From contig NZ_CP098740.1 in the NCBI RefSeq assembly GCF_026167665.1, forward strand, positions 124,001-188,000: a stretch of 64,000 nt of DNA. The letters are read 5' to 3'. The notes below the pieces were generated by a model. That model made no database searches. It saw only the letters and a list, made by a program, of their open reading frames with translations, and was not told where the DNA came from. Position 1 is the stretch's first letter; every line of letters starts with the position of its first letter. The position numbers were made by a program, and so were the translations under genes. Source of the DNA: Streptomyces drozdowiczii (lineage in GTDB: Bacteria; Actinomycetota; Actinomycetes; Streptomycetales; Streptomycetaceae). This document shows positions 7,421 to 16,650 of this stretch, piece after piece.

Positions 7421-9472
7421 ATGATCCAGCGCCACCCGTCCGCCCCCAGCCGCCGCACGGTGGTCCTCGCCGGAGCCGGAACCGCCGCCGCCCTCCTGAC
7501 GCCCGGCCTCACCACGACCGCCCACGCGGCGGCCCCTGCCACTGACCGGCCCTGCGCCTCGTACTGGTTCCCCGACTCGCTGCCCGCCGGTACGCCCGGC
7601 GACGGCATCGTCTGGCGCAGCCTGAAGGCGTGGCGCCCCGAAACCGATCCCGATCTGCCGTTCAACACCGCGTCCGTGCCGCTCGCCGACCGCTTCACCC
7701 CGGCCCCGGCCAACACCACGGCCCGGACCGACCAGGCGCGGATCACTTCCCTGGTGGCCTTCGGGAACACCGCGGGCAACCCGTCGCAGGGCTCGGCCAC
7801 CGCCGACTACTACGCCATGAACCACTGGGCGTACATCGACGAACTGGTCTTCTGGGGCGGCTCGGCCGGGGAGGGCCTGATCCTGGCGCCGAACGCCCCG
7901 GTCGTGGACGCGGCCCACCGGCACGGCGTGCCCGTCCTCGGCACCGTGTTCCTGCCGCCCGTGCACCACGGCGGCGACCTTCGGTGGACCCGGGACCTGG
8001 TGCAGCGCGACGCGGCAGGGCGCTTCCCGCTGGCCGCGAAGCTGGTGGAGGCGGCCATGGCGCACGGCTTCGACGGCTGGTTCCTCAACGCCGAGACCGA
8101 GGGCGGGGACGCCGCGCTCGGCGCCGAGATGCTCGCCTTCGTCACCGACCTCCGGGCGCGCAGCGACGCGGCGGGGCTGCGGATCACCTGGTACGACGCG
8201 ATGACGGTGAAGGGCGAGGTCGGCTGGCAGGGCGCGCTCAACGCCGAGAACGCCGCGCTGTTCCGGGAGGGGGACTCGATGTTCGTGGACTTCCGCTGGA
8301 CGCCCGGGACGCTCGCCTCCTCCGCCGAGAACGCCGAGGCCGTCGGGCGCAGCCGCTACGACCTGTGGGCGGGTGTCGATGTCGAGTCCGACGGCTGGAA
8401 CGCCTCGGTCGACTGGGACGCGATCATTCCGGCGGACCGCCCGCACACCGTGGGCTACGGCTTCTACCGGCCGGAGTGGACCCGCAGCCACCTGCCGGAG
8501 GACCGTACTCCCGCTCAGTTCCACGCCGCCGACCAGCGGTTCTGGTCCGGGCGGTCGCTTGATCCGGCCCGGCCGGACCGTACGGACCCCTGGCGGGCTC
8601 CCGCGACGGCGGTGGCCGACCGCTCGACGGTGGACCGGCTGCCGTTCGCCACCACGTTCAACACCGGCCACGGTGTGCGCTGGTACGAGAACGGCCGGGT
8701 GGCCTCGGACGCGGAGTGGAACCATCTCGGGGTGCAGGACCGGCTGCCGGGCCGCCGCTGGGTCGTCCGTACCGAGGGCCGACGCCCGTCCGTGGGCTTC
8801 GACTTCGAGGACGCCTGGCGCGGGGGCAGCAGCCTGCTGGTCGCCGGGGACATCGACGCCCCGGTCACCGTGGAACTCCACCGCACCCGGCTGCCGCTGT
8901 CGCGGCGCACGGTCGTGGAGCTGACCCACCGCGCGGACGCGGGCTCCGGTCCGGTCACCGTCGAGCTGGCCGTCGCCCTGCGCGAGCCGGACCGGGCGGG
9001 CGACCCGGTCGCGTACACGTACATCCCGGCGGGCGAACTCCGGGCGGGCGGCAGCGGGTGGACCACCTCCACGCTCCGGCTGAACTCCCTGTCCGGTACG
9101 GTGCGCGCGCTCGGGGTGCGCCTGACCGCGGCCGGTCCGGTGCGCTGGCGACTGGGTGCGCTGGCCGTACGCGACCGGGCCGAGACGACCGCCGCGCCGA
9201 CCGGACTGCGTGTCACCGGGGCGTCCCTGGGCGCCGACGGCACGGACCTGCGTCTGCGCTGGCACCGGGCGCCCGGTGCCCCGCGCCACTACGAACTGCA
9301 CCGCGTCCTGCCCGACGGCACCCGGCGCTTCCTGGGCGCCACCGCCTCCACCGCGTTCCTCGTGCCCGGCCTGCGCCGGGAACCGGGCGAGAAAGCCGCT
9401 CGTTTCCAGGTCAGGGCCGTGGGCGAGCTGTACACGACTTCCGGCGCCGCTTCCACCGCGCACCGCTGGTAA
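7421..9472 (+). CDS. Secreted GH85 endo-beta-N-acetylglucosaminidase
   Basis: The 683-residue protein starts at ATG 7421. The same frame stays open upstream over the permease and GH5 genes, but that part is out of frame with them and is not coding. A twin-arginine signal (S-R-R-T-V-V-L at residues 10-16, then a hydrophobic stretch ending A-H-A-A-A) indicates Tat export. The catalytic motif F-D-G-W-F-L-N-A-E-T-E contains the Asn/Glu pair of GH85 (Asn223, Glu225), which cleaves the chitobiose core of N-glycans by substrate-assisted catalysis. C-terminal beta-sandwich and fibronectin-like parts follow (R-W-H-R-A-P-G-A-P-R-H-Y-E-L-H near residue 625). It probably releases glycans outside the cell for the ABC importer upstream. 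Confidence 0.9.
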   Translation: MIQRHPSAPSRRTVVLAGAGTAAALLTPGLTTTAHAAAPATDRPCASYWFPDSLPAGTPGDGIVWRSLKAWRPETDPDLPFNTASVPLADRFTPAPANTTARTDQARITSLVAFGNTAGNPSQGSATADYYAMNHWAYIDELVFWGGSAGEGLILAPNAPVVDAAHRHGVPVLGTVFLPPVHHGGDLRWTRDLVQRDAAGRFPLAAKLVEAAMAHGFDGWFLNAETEGGDAALGAEMLAFVTDLRARSDAAGLRITWYDAMTVKGEVGWQGALNAENAALFREGDSMFVDFRWTPGTLASSAENAEAVGRSRYDLWAGVDVESDGWNASVDWDAIIPADRPHTVGYGFYRPEWTRSHLPEDRTPAQFHAADQRFWSGRSLDPARPDRTDPWRAPATAVADRSTVDRLPFATTFNTGHGVRWYENGRVASDAEWNHLGVQDRLPGRRWVVRTEGRRPSVGFDFEDAWRGGSSLLVAGDIDAPVTVELHRTRLPLSRRTVVELTHRADAGSGPVTVELAVALREPDRAGDPVAYTYIPAGELRAGGSGWTTSTLRLNSLSGTVRALGVRLTAAGPVRWRLGALAVRDRAETTAAPTGLRVTGASLGADGTDLRLRWHRAPGAPRHYELHRVLPDGTRRFLGATASTAFLVPGLRREPGEKAARFQVRAVGELYTTSGAASTAHRW

Positions 9473-9513
9473 CCACCCCCACCCGACCCACCACCTACAA
9501 CGGAGTCACCCTC

Positions 9514-12500
9514 ATGCACGACGACCGCAGCCTGGTCGAAGCCCGTCTCAAGCGCGTCCTCGACGAGCGCATCCGGCCCGCCGTCTACCCGGAGTCCGTC
9601 CCCTTGGACGTCGCCGTCTGGAACGCGCCGGGCGAGCCGGTCCCCGTCGCCGAGGGCCTGGCCGGGCCCACCGAGCCGATCGCGGTCGGCGACCGGTGGG
9701 GCGCTCCGTGGGGCACCTCCTGGTTCAAGGTCTCCGGCACCGTGCCGGAGGCGTGGGCGGGCCGGACCGTGGAGGCGCTGCTCGACCTCGGCTTCGACGA
9801 GAACATGCCGGGCTTCCAGTGCGAGGGCCTCGTCTACCGCCCGGACGGCACGCCGGTGAAGGGCCTCAATCCGCGCAACCAGTGGGTGCGGGTGGGCGCC
9901 CCGGTGGCGGGCGGCGAGGAGGTGCTGCTGCACATCGAGGCGGCGTCCAACCCGGTGATCCTCGACTACCACCCCTTCCTGCCGACGCAGCTGGGTGACA
10001 AGGAGACCGCCGGCAGCGAGCCGCAGTACACGCTGGCCCGGATGGACCTCGCCGTCTTCGACGAGGACGTGTGGAACCTGGTGCAGGACCTGGAGGTGCT
10101 GGGTGAGCTGATGCAGGAGCTGCCCGTGGAGGGCGCCCGCCGCTGGGACGTCCTGCGTGCCGTCGGCCGGGCGCTGGACGCGGTCGACCTCCAGGACGTG
10201 GCAGGGACGGCCGCCGCCGCCCGCGCGGAGCTGGCCGATGTCCTCGCGACGCCCGCCGCGCCCTCCGCCCACCGCATCAGCGCGGTCGGCCACGCCCACA
10301 TCGACTCCGCCTGGCTGTGGCCGCTGCGCGAGACGGTCCGCAAGGTGGCCCGTACGACGTCCAACATGACCGCCCTGCTGGAGGACGAGCCGGACTTCGT
10401 CTTCGCGATGTCGCAGGCCCAGCAGTTCGCCTGGATCAAGGAGCACCGCCCGAGGTCTACGCGAAGGTCAAGGCGGCGGTCGCGGAGGGCCGGTTCGTGC
10501 CGTCCGGCGGCATGTGGGTCGAGTCCGACACGAACATGCCGGGGTCCGAGGCGATGGCCCGGCAGTTCGTGCACGGCAAGCGGTTCTTCCTCGACGAGTT
10601 CGGCATCGAGAACGACGAGGCGTGGCTGCCGGACACGTTCGGGTTCGCGGCCGGTCTGCCGCAGATCATCAAGGCGGCGGGCTCCAAGTGGCTGCTCACG
10701 CAGAAGATCTCGTGGAGCCAGACCAACAAGTTCCCGCACCACACCTTCAACTGGGAGGGCATCGACGGCACCCGGATCTTCACGCACTTCCCGCCCGTCG
10801 ACACGTACAACTGCTCGATGAAGGGCAGCGAGATCGCCCACGCGGCGACGAACTTCAAGGACAAGGGCGTCGCCCAGCACTCCCTCGCACCGACCGGCTG
10901 GGGCGACGGGGGCGGCGGCACGACCCGCGAGATGATCGCCAAGGCGGCCCGGCTGCGCAGCCTGGAGGGCTCGGCGACGGTGACGTGGGAGACGCCCACG
11001 GAGTTCTTCACCAAGGCCGAGGCGGAGTACGCCAACCCTCCGGTCTGGGTCGGCGAGCTCTACCTGGAGCTGCACCGCGCGACACTCACCAGCCAGGCGA
11101 AGACCAAGCAGGGCAACCGTCGCAGCGAACACCTGCTCCGCGAGGCCGAGCTGTGGGCCGCCACCGCCGCCGTGCGGGCCGGCTTCGCCTACCCGTACGA
11201 GCAGCTGGACCGGATCTGGAAGACGGTGCTGCTGCACCAGTTCCACGACATCCTGCCCGGCTCCTCGATCGCCTGGGTGCACCGTGAGGCGGAGAAGACG
11301 TACGCGGCCGTCGCCGGGGAGCTGACCGGCATCATCGATGCCGCGCAGCGTGCGCTGGCCGGTGACCCGGCGGGCGGGCGGGCCCTCGTGTTCAACGCCG
11401 CGCCGCATGCGCGCGACGGCGTTCCCGCCGGAGCGGCGGCCGTCGCCGCGACGGCCGAGACCACCGAGCCCGCCCCGCGCGAGGGCGGCGGCTTTGTGCT
11501 CGACAACGGCCTGCTCCGGGTGGAGATCGACGGGCGGGGCCTGGTCGTCTCGGCGTACGACATCGCCGCGGACCGGGAGACAGTGGCACCGGGCGCGGCC
11601 GCGAACCTCCTCCAGATCCACCCCGACTTCCCGAACATGTGGGACGCGTGGGACGTCGACGCGTTCTACCGCAACACGGTCACGGACCTGACGGATGTGG
11701 ACGAGCTGGCCCCGGTGGCCGGCGGCGTGCGAGTCGTACGCGGCTTCGGGGACTCGAAGGTGACCCAGCTGCTCACGCTTGAGCCGGGCGCCAAGCGGCT
11801 CGACATCGACACCGAGGTGGACTGGCACGAGACGGAGAAGTTCCTCAAGGCCGCGTTCCCGCTGGACGTGCACGCCGAGCGGTACGCCTCCGAGACCCAG
11901 TTCGGGCACTTCTACCGGCCGACGCACACGAACACCAGCTGGGAGGCGGCCAAGTTCGAGGCGTGCAACCACCGCTTCGTCCACCTGGAGGAGCCGGGCT
12001 GGGGCGTCGCCCTCGTCAACGACTCGACGTACGGTCACGACGTCACGCGCACCGTCCGGGAGTCGGACGCCGGGACGACCACCACCGTGCGGGTCTCCCT
12101 GCTGCGCGCGCCGCGCTTCCCCGACCCGGAGACCGACCAGGGCGTGCACCGCTTCCGGCACGCGCTGGTGCCCGGCGCGGCGGTCGGCGACGCGGTCCGC
12201 GAGGGCTTCCGGGTCAACCTGCCGGAGCGCCGGATCACCGGTGAGCACGAGGTGGCGCCGCTGGTGGCCGTCGGCAACGACGCGGTCGTGGTGAGCGCGG
12301 TCAAGCTGGCGGACGACGGCAGCGGCGACGTCGTCGTACGGCTCTACGAGTCGACGGGCGGCCGGGCGAAGACCACCCTGACCACCGGCTTCCGCGCCTC
12401 CGGTGCCGTGGCGACGGACCTGCTGGAGCGACCGCTGTCCGACGCCCCGGCACCGGAGAGCGACGAGGAGGGCGTGCGGTTGTCTTTGCGGCCGTTCGAG

Positions 12501-12530
12501 CTGGTGACGCTGAGGTTCGCGCGCGGCTGA
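9514..12530 (+). CDS. GH38 alpha-mannosidase (frame broken by a one-base deletion near 10450)
   Basis: The reconstructed protein has about 1005 residues and starts at ATG 9514 after GGAGT. The N-terminal part runs in one frame through G-H-A-H-I-D (metal-binding His262 and Asp264) to ...F-A-W-I-K-E-H-R at 10449. The conserved continuation P-E-V-Y-A-K-V-K is in another frame from 10452, so one base is missing at 10450-10451. After the break the protein is intact: L-P-D-T-F-G carries the likely nucleophile Asp, then the central helical and C-terminal beta domains of family 38, ending at TGA 12530. It lacks a signal peptide and would trim alpha-mannose from imported glycans. It is last in the operon, before a strong hairpin. 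The break sits in CGCCCG, so sequencing error is as likely as mutation. Confidence 0.88.
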
Positions 12531-12549
12531 CGCCGAGGCAGGGTTCCTC

Positions 12550-12599
12550 GGGGAGGGGCGGCGCCCAGCCGGTGCACCGGCTGGGCGCCGCCCCTCCCC
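12550..12599. terminator. Long perfect hairpin after the glycan operon
   Basis: Positions 12550-12574 and 12575-12599 are exact reverse complements (25-bp arms, no unpaired centre beyond the turn, nearly all G/C). There is no T-tract, which is common for Streptomyces terminators. It follows the GH38 stop by 19 bp and precedes the tetR gene. Confidence 0.75.
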
Positions 12600-12620
12600 C
12601 TCTGCTGCGATGATGGGCGC

Positions 12621-13241
12621 ATGTCTGCTGGTGAGTCCAAGGGGTCCGGGTCCTCGGGCGGTTACGCGAAGGGGCGTGCGCGTCGGGAGCAGATCGTGGC
12701 GACGGCGGCCGAGGTGTACGGGGATGTGGGGTATCGCGGTGCCTCGTTGCGGGAGATCGCGAAGCGGGCCGGGATCAGTCATGTGGGGTTGATGTACTAC
12801 TTCCCCAGCCGTGAGGCGTTGTTGGCCGCGGTGCTGGAGCGGCGGGACGAGGAGGAGGCCGCGCGGAGCGCGCCGGTGGTGTCCTCGCCCCGGGACGCGA
12901 TGCTGCATCTGCTGGACCTGGCCGGCCGCAACGCCGGTCATGCGGGGATGGTCGAGTTGTACGTACGGCTGGCGGCCGAGGCGACCCCCGGGGATCATCC
13001 GGCGCACGGCTACTTCGAGCGGCACTACGAGATGGTCCGCTCCTATGCGCACCGCGCGCTGGAGGAGCTGGCCGTGCAGGGTGCGTTGCGGGACGGGGTC
13101 GATGCCCGGACCGCGGCCGTGGGCCTCGTGGCGCTGATGGACGGGTTGCAGGTGCAGTGGCTGACGAGTCCTGATGAGGTGGACATGGCCGGGGTCCTGC
13201 GGGCGTTCGTGCAGCAGCTCCTCAAGGAGCCGTTGGAGTAG
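12621..13241 (+). CDS. TetR/AcrR family transcriptional regulator
   Basis: The 206-residue protein starts at ATG 12621. The N-terminal helix-turn-helix is R-R-E-Q-I-V-A-T-A-A-E-V-Y-G-D-V-G-Y-R-G ... S-H-V-G-L-M-Y-Y-F-P-S-R-E-A-L. The C-terminal ligand domain carries the family's usual D-G-L-Q-V-Q-W-L motif near residue 175. It is separated from the glycosidase operon by the 12550 hairpin and converges on the MATE gene, with 20 bp of overlapping 3' ends. Its targets may include the glycan operon upstream, but no operator is visible directly before it. Confidence 0.9.
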   Translation: MSAGESKGSGSSGGYAKGRARREQIVATAAEVYGDVGYRGASLREIAKRAGISHVGLMYYFPSREALLAAVLERRDEEEAARSAPVVSSPRDAMLHLLDLAGRNAGHAGMVELYVRLAAEATPGDHPAHGYFERHYEMVRSYAHRALEELAVQGALRDGVDARTAAVGLVALMDGLQVQWLTSPDEVDMAGVLRAFVQQLLKEPLE

Positions 13242-14583
13242 GGGGGCTCAGCCGCCGGAGAAGTACCAGGGCGACGGCGGCGGTGGCCAGTTCGCCGGTG
13301 GCCAGTCCCGCCCAGACGCCGCCGGTGCCCAGTCGGCCGAGGGCGACGATCAGGGGGACCTTGACCAGGAGCAGGGTGCCGATGGACATCAGGTAGGCGG
13401 GCGCCGGGCGGCCGAGGGACTGGGAGTAGGCCGCCACCAGGGGCCCGATCCCGGCGACGGTCAGGCCCAGGGCGATGATCCGCAGGGCCCGGCCGGCGGT
13501 GGTGACGGCGGCGGGGTCGTGGAGGAAGAGGCCGGCGAGGGGTTCGGCCAGCAGGGCGAGAACGGCCGCGGTGAGCAGTCCGTAGAGCAGGGAGGCGAGC
13601 AGCGCGAGGTTGCGCGCGCGCAGGGCCCGGCTGGTCAGGCCGCGGCCGGTGTTGTAGCCGGCGATGGGCTGAAGGCCCTGGCTGATGCCGGTGTGGGGCA
13701 TCATCGCGAAGGTTTGCAGGCGGGCGCAGACGGCGTACGCGGCCAGCGCGACGGCGGACCCGGTGGCGGCGAGGGTGGCGTTGACGAGGACGGCCAGGAG
13801 GGTGACGCCCGTTCCGGCCAGGAACGAGGGCAGGCCGATGCCGAGGAGGGCCCGCAGGGTCGGACCGTGGGGCAACAGGTCGCGCGGGGCGACGCGGTAG
13901 GGGCGGTCGCTCCGGCCGAAGAAGAACCAGAGGCTCATCGCCGCGGAGACGGCCTGGCCGCCGACGGTGCCGAGGGCGGCGCCGCGTACCCCCATGCCGA
14001 GCCCGAAGATCAGCAGGGGGTCGAGCGTGATCTGGACGGCGACGGGGACGAGCCACAGGAGGGTCGAGTAGCCCATCCGCCCCTCGGCGCGCACCAGGCT
14101 GGAGAAGCCGGTGGAGACGAGTGCCCCGCACAGCAGCACGACGGCGTAGGGGCGTGCGCTGTCCCGTAGCTCGCCGTGGGCCCCCAGCAGGGCGAGGAGG
14201 GGGTCGAGGAAGGTCAGGCCGAGCACGGTGGTGGCCGCGGCACAGGACCAGAAGAGGGTGAAGGAGTTGCCCGCCGCGCGGGCGGCGGCCTGCCGGTCCC
14301 CCGCGCCCAGGGCGCGGGAGATCAGCGAGGCGCCACCGGCGCCGACGGTGGTGGACACCGCGCCGAGCAGCAGGAGGAGCGGGGCGGCCAGGTTGACCGC
14401 GGCCATCGCGGTGTCGCCCACGCCGTGGCCGACGAACCAGGCGTTGGTCAGGGCGTAGATGCCGTAGACGCCGACGGCGGCGGTGGTCTGGGTGCAGGCT
14501 CGCCAGAGCAGTCGGCCCACCGGTTCGGTGCCGAGGCGGGTGGTGTGGTCGGCGGGTGCGGGGGTGGTGGGCCGGGGTGTCAT
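13222..14583 (-). CDS. MATE family multidrug/Na+ antiporter
   Basis: The 453-residue protein starts at ATG 14583, overlapping the stop of the upstream phosphotransferase gene (ATGA). About twelve hydrophobic segments and the two-fold repeat of MatE domains are visible, with typical G-A-G-G-A-S-L-I-S-R-A-L-G-A-G-D in the first half and G-I-S-Q-G-L-Q-P-I-A-G-Y-N-T-G in the second. It probably exports a cationic or amphipathic compound at the cost of an ion gradient. The substrate is unknown. Translational coupling to a kinase-like gene suggests a shared resistance or metabolite-handling role (inference). Confidence 0.9.
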   Translation of the reverse strand: MTPRPTTPAPADHTTRLGTEPVGRLLWRACTQTTAAVGVYGIYALTNAWFVGHGVGDTAMAAVNLAAPLLLLLGAVSTTVGAGGASLISRALGAGDRQAAARAAGNSFTLFWSCAAATTVLGLTFLDPLLALLGAHGELRDSARPYAVVLLCGALVSTGFSSLVRAEGRMGYSTLLWLVPVAVQITLDPLLIFGLGMGVRGAALGTVGGQAVSAAMSLWFFFGRSDRPYRVAPRDLLPHGPTLRALLGIGLPSFLAGTGVTLLAVLVNATLAATGSAVALAAYAVCARLQTFAMMPHTGISQGLQPIAGYNTGRGLTSRALRARNLALLASLLYGLLTAAVLALLAEPLAGLFLHDPAAVTTAGRALRIIALGLTVAGIGPLVAAYSQSLGRPAPAYLMSIGTLLLVKVPLIVALGRLGTGGVWAGLATGELATAAVALVLLRRLSPPTPTAP

Positions 14584-15566
14584 CGGCGGGTGCGGCCGAG
14601 CAGTGCCATCGCTTCGTCGAGGAGGGGGCGGGCGAAGTCGTACTGCTTGGTGTCGGTGTGGCCTCGGTACACGGTCTCGATGACCATGATCAGCATGAGG
14701 TGGAGGCAGTACAGGCGGCGGCGCACCTGCTGGGTGGCGGTGAGTTCCGGGTGGCCGTAGCCGCGCATGAAGGGTGCCGGGTCGCCGAAGGCGGACAGCT
14801 GGGTGCCGGTGAAGCCCGCCTCGATCAGCGGGTCTCCGTAGAAGGCGCGTTCGTGGTCGATGACGCAGGCGATGCGGCCGTCGCGGACCATGACGTTGCT
14901 GTCCCACAGGTCCCACTCGACCAGGCGGGGTTCGGTCACTTCGTCGAGGCTTGCGGCGTGCTCGGTGATCACGGCGCGCACGGTGTCGTAGTCCCAGCCG
15001 ATGTCGACACCGCGCCGTTCGCCGTCGGTCAGCACGTCCTCGACGATGCCGGTGAACACGCGCCGCCAGCTGGTGTCGTGCGGACCGGCGAGCGGACCGA
15101 AGCCGGGGCCGCCGATGGAGTTGATCTCGCGGTTGGCCGCGCCGAGCTGTGCCATGAAGGCGTCGCGCTCGGCGGCGGGCAGTTCACCGGAGACGATGCC
15201 GAGGTTGTCGGCGTCGATGTACGGCATGAAGAAGTAGTCGGCGTCGCACAGTTCGCGGCTCCGGTCGGCGAAGTGCACTTCGGGGACCGGCACCGAGGTC
15301 TGGGTGCGTATGAGGTCCAGCGTGTTCAGCTCGATCGACATGGCGCCGCGTTCGTAGGTCATCACCTCGATGTGCGGTGGCGGGGCGATCTTCAGGACGA
15401 CGTCGGCACCGTCGCGCAGCCGGATGCGGTAGGCCACGTTGAACCAGCCGTGCCCCAGCTCGTCGGCCCAGCCCTCCCCCGTGGGGACCTGCCCGGGCCC
15501 GTAGGCGCGCTCGATCATGGCGCGCAGTACGTCGGGAGACTGCCGGTTCTTCGTGATGCTCTCCAC
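14580..15566 (-). CDS. Aminoglycoside/choline-kinase-like phosphotransferase
   Basis: The 328-residue protein starts at GTG 15566, seven bases after AAAGGA. It belongs to the APH/ChoK-like kinase superfamily: a nucleotide-binding lobe (W-F-N-V-A-Y-R-I-R ... V-V-L-K-I-A-P), the catalytic loop V-E-W-D-L-W-D-S-N, and the metal-binding I-D-H-E. In the catalytic loop a Trp replaces the usual His of H-x-D, as in several aminoglycoside-kinase-like hypotheticals. It is coupled to the MATE exporter gene. Substrate unknown: it could be a resistance kinase or a metabolic small-molecule kinase. Confidence 0.85.
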   Translation of the reverse strand: MESITKNRQSPDVLRAMIERAYGPGQVPTGEGWADELGHGWFNVAYRIRLRDGADVVLKIAPPPHIEVMTYERGAMSIELNTLDLIRTQTSVPVPEVHFADRSRELCDADYFFMPYIDADNLGIVSGELPAAERDAFMAQLGAANREINSIGGPGFGPLAGPHDTSWRRVFTGIVEDVLTDGERRGVDIGWDYDTVRAVITEHAASLDEVTEPRLVEWDLWDSNVMVRDGRIACVIDHERAFYGDPLIEAGFTGTQLSAFGDPAPFMRGYGHPELTATQQVRRRLYCLHLMLIMVIETVYRGHTDTKQYDFARPLLDEAMALLGRTRR

Positions 15567-15741
15567 GCCCGGTCCTTTCGATTGGGCTGCCCGCGGCGCC
15601 ATCGGAATCAAATACTTACCACTTGGTCGATATTCATAGCAGAGGGAGCGTACGCCCGTACACCCCCGGGTCGCCGTGGTCTCGCGGACTGGACGCGGCC
15701 GCGCTGATTGAACCGGCGTCCACCCCGGTATAGGGAACGGC

Positions 15742-16146
15742 ATGACCACCCATGAGATCGGCCCACGCATGGTGGGCGAGCGGCTGATGTACAACCGAGC
15801 CGTCCGCGTGGACGAACCACGCAGTTGGCTGTTCCTCTCCGGACACGAAGCCCGGGACGACGACGGCCGCATCGCCCACCGCGGTGACATGGCCGGTCAG
15901 ATGCGGCTGACGCTGCGGCGGTTGGGTGAAACCGTGGCAGAGGCGGGGATGACGATGGGCGACGTGGTGCAGATCCGGATCGTCACCACCGACCTCGCTT
16001 CGTGCAAGGCGCATTACGACGTGCTCCTGGACGGACTCGCGGCCGTGGGCTGCCGGCCGACCAGCTTGCTGGCGGAGGTCAGCGCGCTGTCCGATCCGGA
16101 CATGCTCATCGAGATCGAAGCCGTAGCATGCGGGCATGTCTCATGA
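15742..16146 (+). CDS. RidA/YjgF family protein
   Basis: This 134-residue protein has the YjgF/YER057c/UK114 fold pattern: S-G-H-E-A in the early strand, Q-M-R-L-T-L-R-R-L-G-E-T in the first helix and I-E-I-E-A-V-A at the C-terminal strand. Canonical RidA enzymes hydrolyse reactive enamine/imine intermediates and use an Arg near residue 105 for carboxylate binding. Here the corresponding region reads G-C-R-P-T-S, so an Arg is present. Its 3' end overlaps the next gene by 11 bp. Confidence 0.85.
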   Translation: MTTHEIGPRMVGERLMYNRAVRVDEPRSWLFLSGHEARDDDGRIAHRGDMAGQMRLTLRRLGETVAEAGMTMGDVVQIRIVTTDLASCKAHYDVLLDGLAAVGCRPTSLLAEVSALSDPDMLIEIEAVACGHVS

Positions 16147-16630
16147 GATCTGTGCACTCGTCGTAGCCGGGCAGGTCGATGCGTCGAAGGCCCACTCCGT
16201 GGGCCTTCGGGCCGTGCTCGTTCATGAGGGCGTCAGCGTGTTTCCGATCAACCACTACTTCTCCGCGTACTGGGCGGCGAAGCGCGGAAACAGTGCGTTG
16301 CTCGATCTGCCCGAGGGCCTTTCCCTCGTGTTTCCGACAGAAGCGGTGCTGCGTGACCTCGTCTGCGAGGTGACGGTTACGGACAGGCGGCGGTTCGCGA
16401 TCATCGAGACGAACTACTTCGGCGGGGTCGGTGACCAGGGTGCTGTCGCGTTCGACGGTGAGGAGCGGTTGACGCCCGAGCGGGCATCCATCAATCAAGC
16501 GCTGGCCGCCCTCGGCGTACGGGCGACCGGCACGATGGATGAGTTCGAGGTGATCGGCCTGACCGGGTTCCGGCACAACCCGGAATACCTTGACGCGTAC
16601 GTCGAGCTGTGTGAGGAACTTGGCGTGTGA
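16136..16630 (+). CDS. Conserved hypothetical protein (164 aa)
   Basis: I do not recognise the family. The protein starts at ATG 16136 inside the end of the RidA gene, so expression is probably coupled. It has no signal peptide or membrane segment. Visible features are a compact alpha/beta composition, A-L-V-V-A-G-Q-V-D at the N-terminus and a conserved-looking I-E-T-N-Y-F-G-G-V-G-D-Q-G-A near residue 85. The acidic composition and codon use match neighbouring genes, so it is likely real. Function unknown. Confidence 0.75.
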   Translation: MSHEICALVVAGQVDASKAHSVGLRAVLVHEGVSVFPINHYFSAYWAAKRGNSALLDLPEGLSLVFPTEAVLRDLVCEVTVTDRRRFAIIETNYFGGVGDQGAVAFDGEERLTPERASINQALAALGVRATGTMDEFEVIGLTGFRHNPEYLDAYVELCEELGV

Positions 16631-16650
16631 CGGTCCCGCCGGGACCGTGG

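Noticed and set aside
9966..13052. 1028-codon minus-strand frame opposite GH38 and tetR
   Set aside because: Mirror of third-position GC bias; no domain found and it spans two good plus-strand genes and a terminator.
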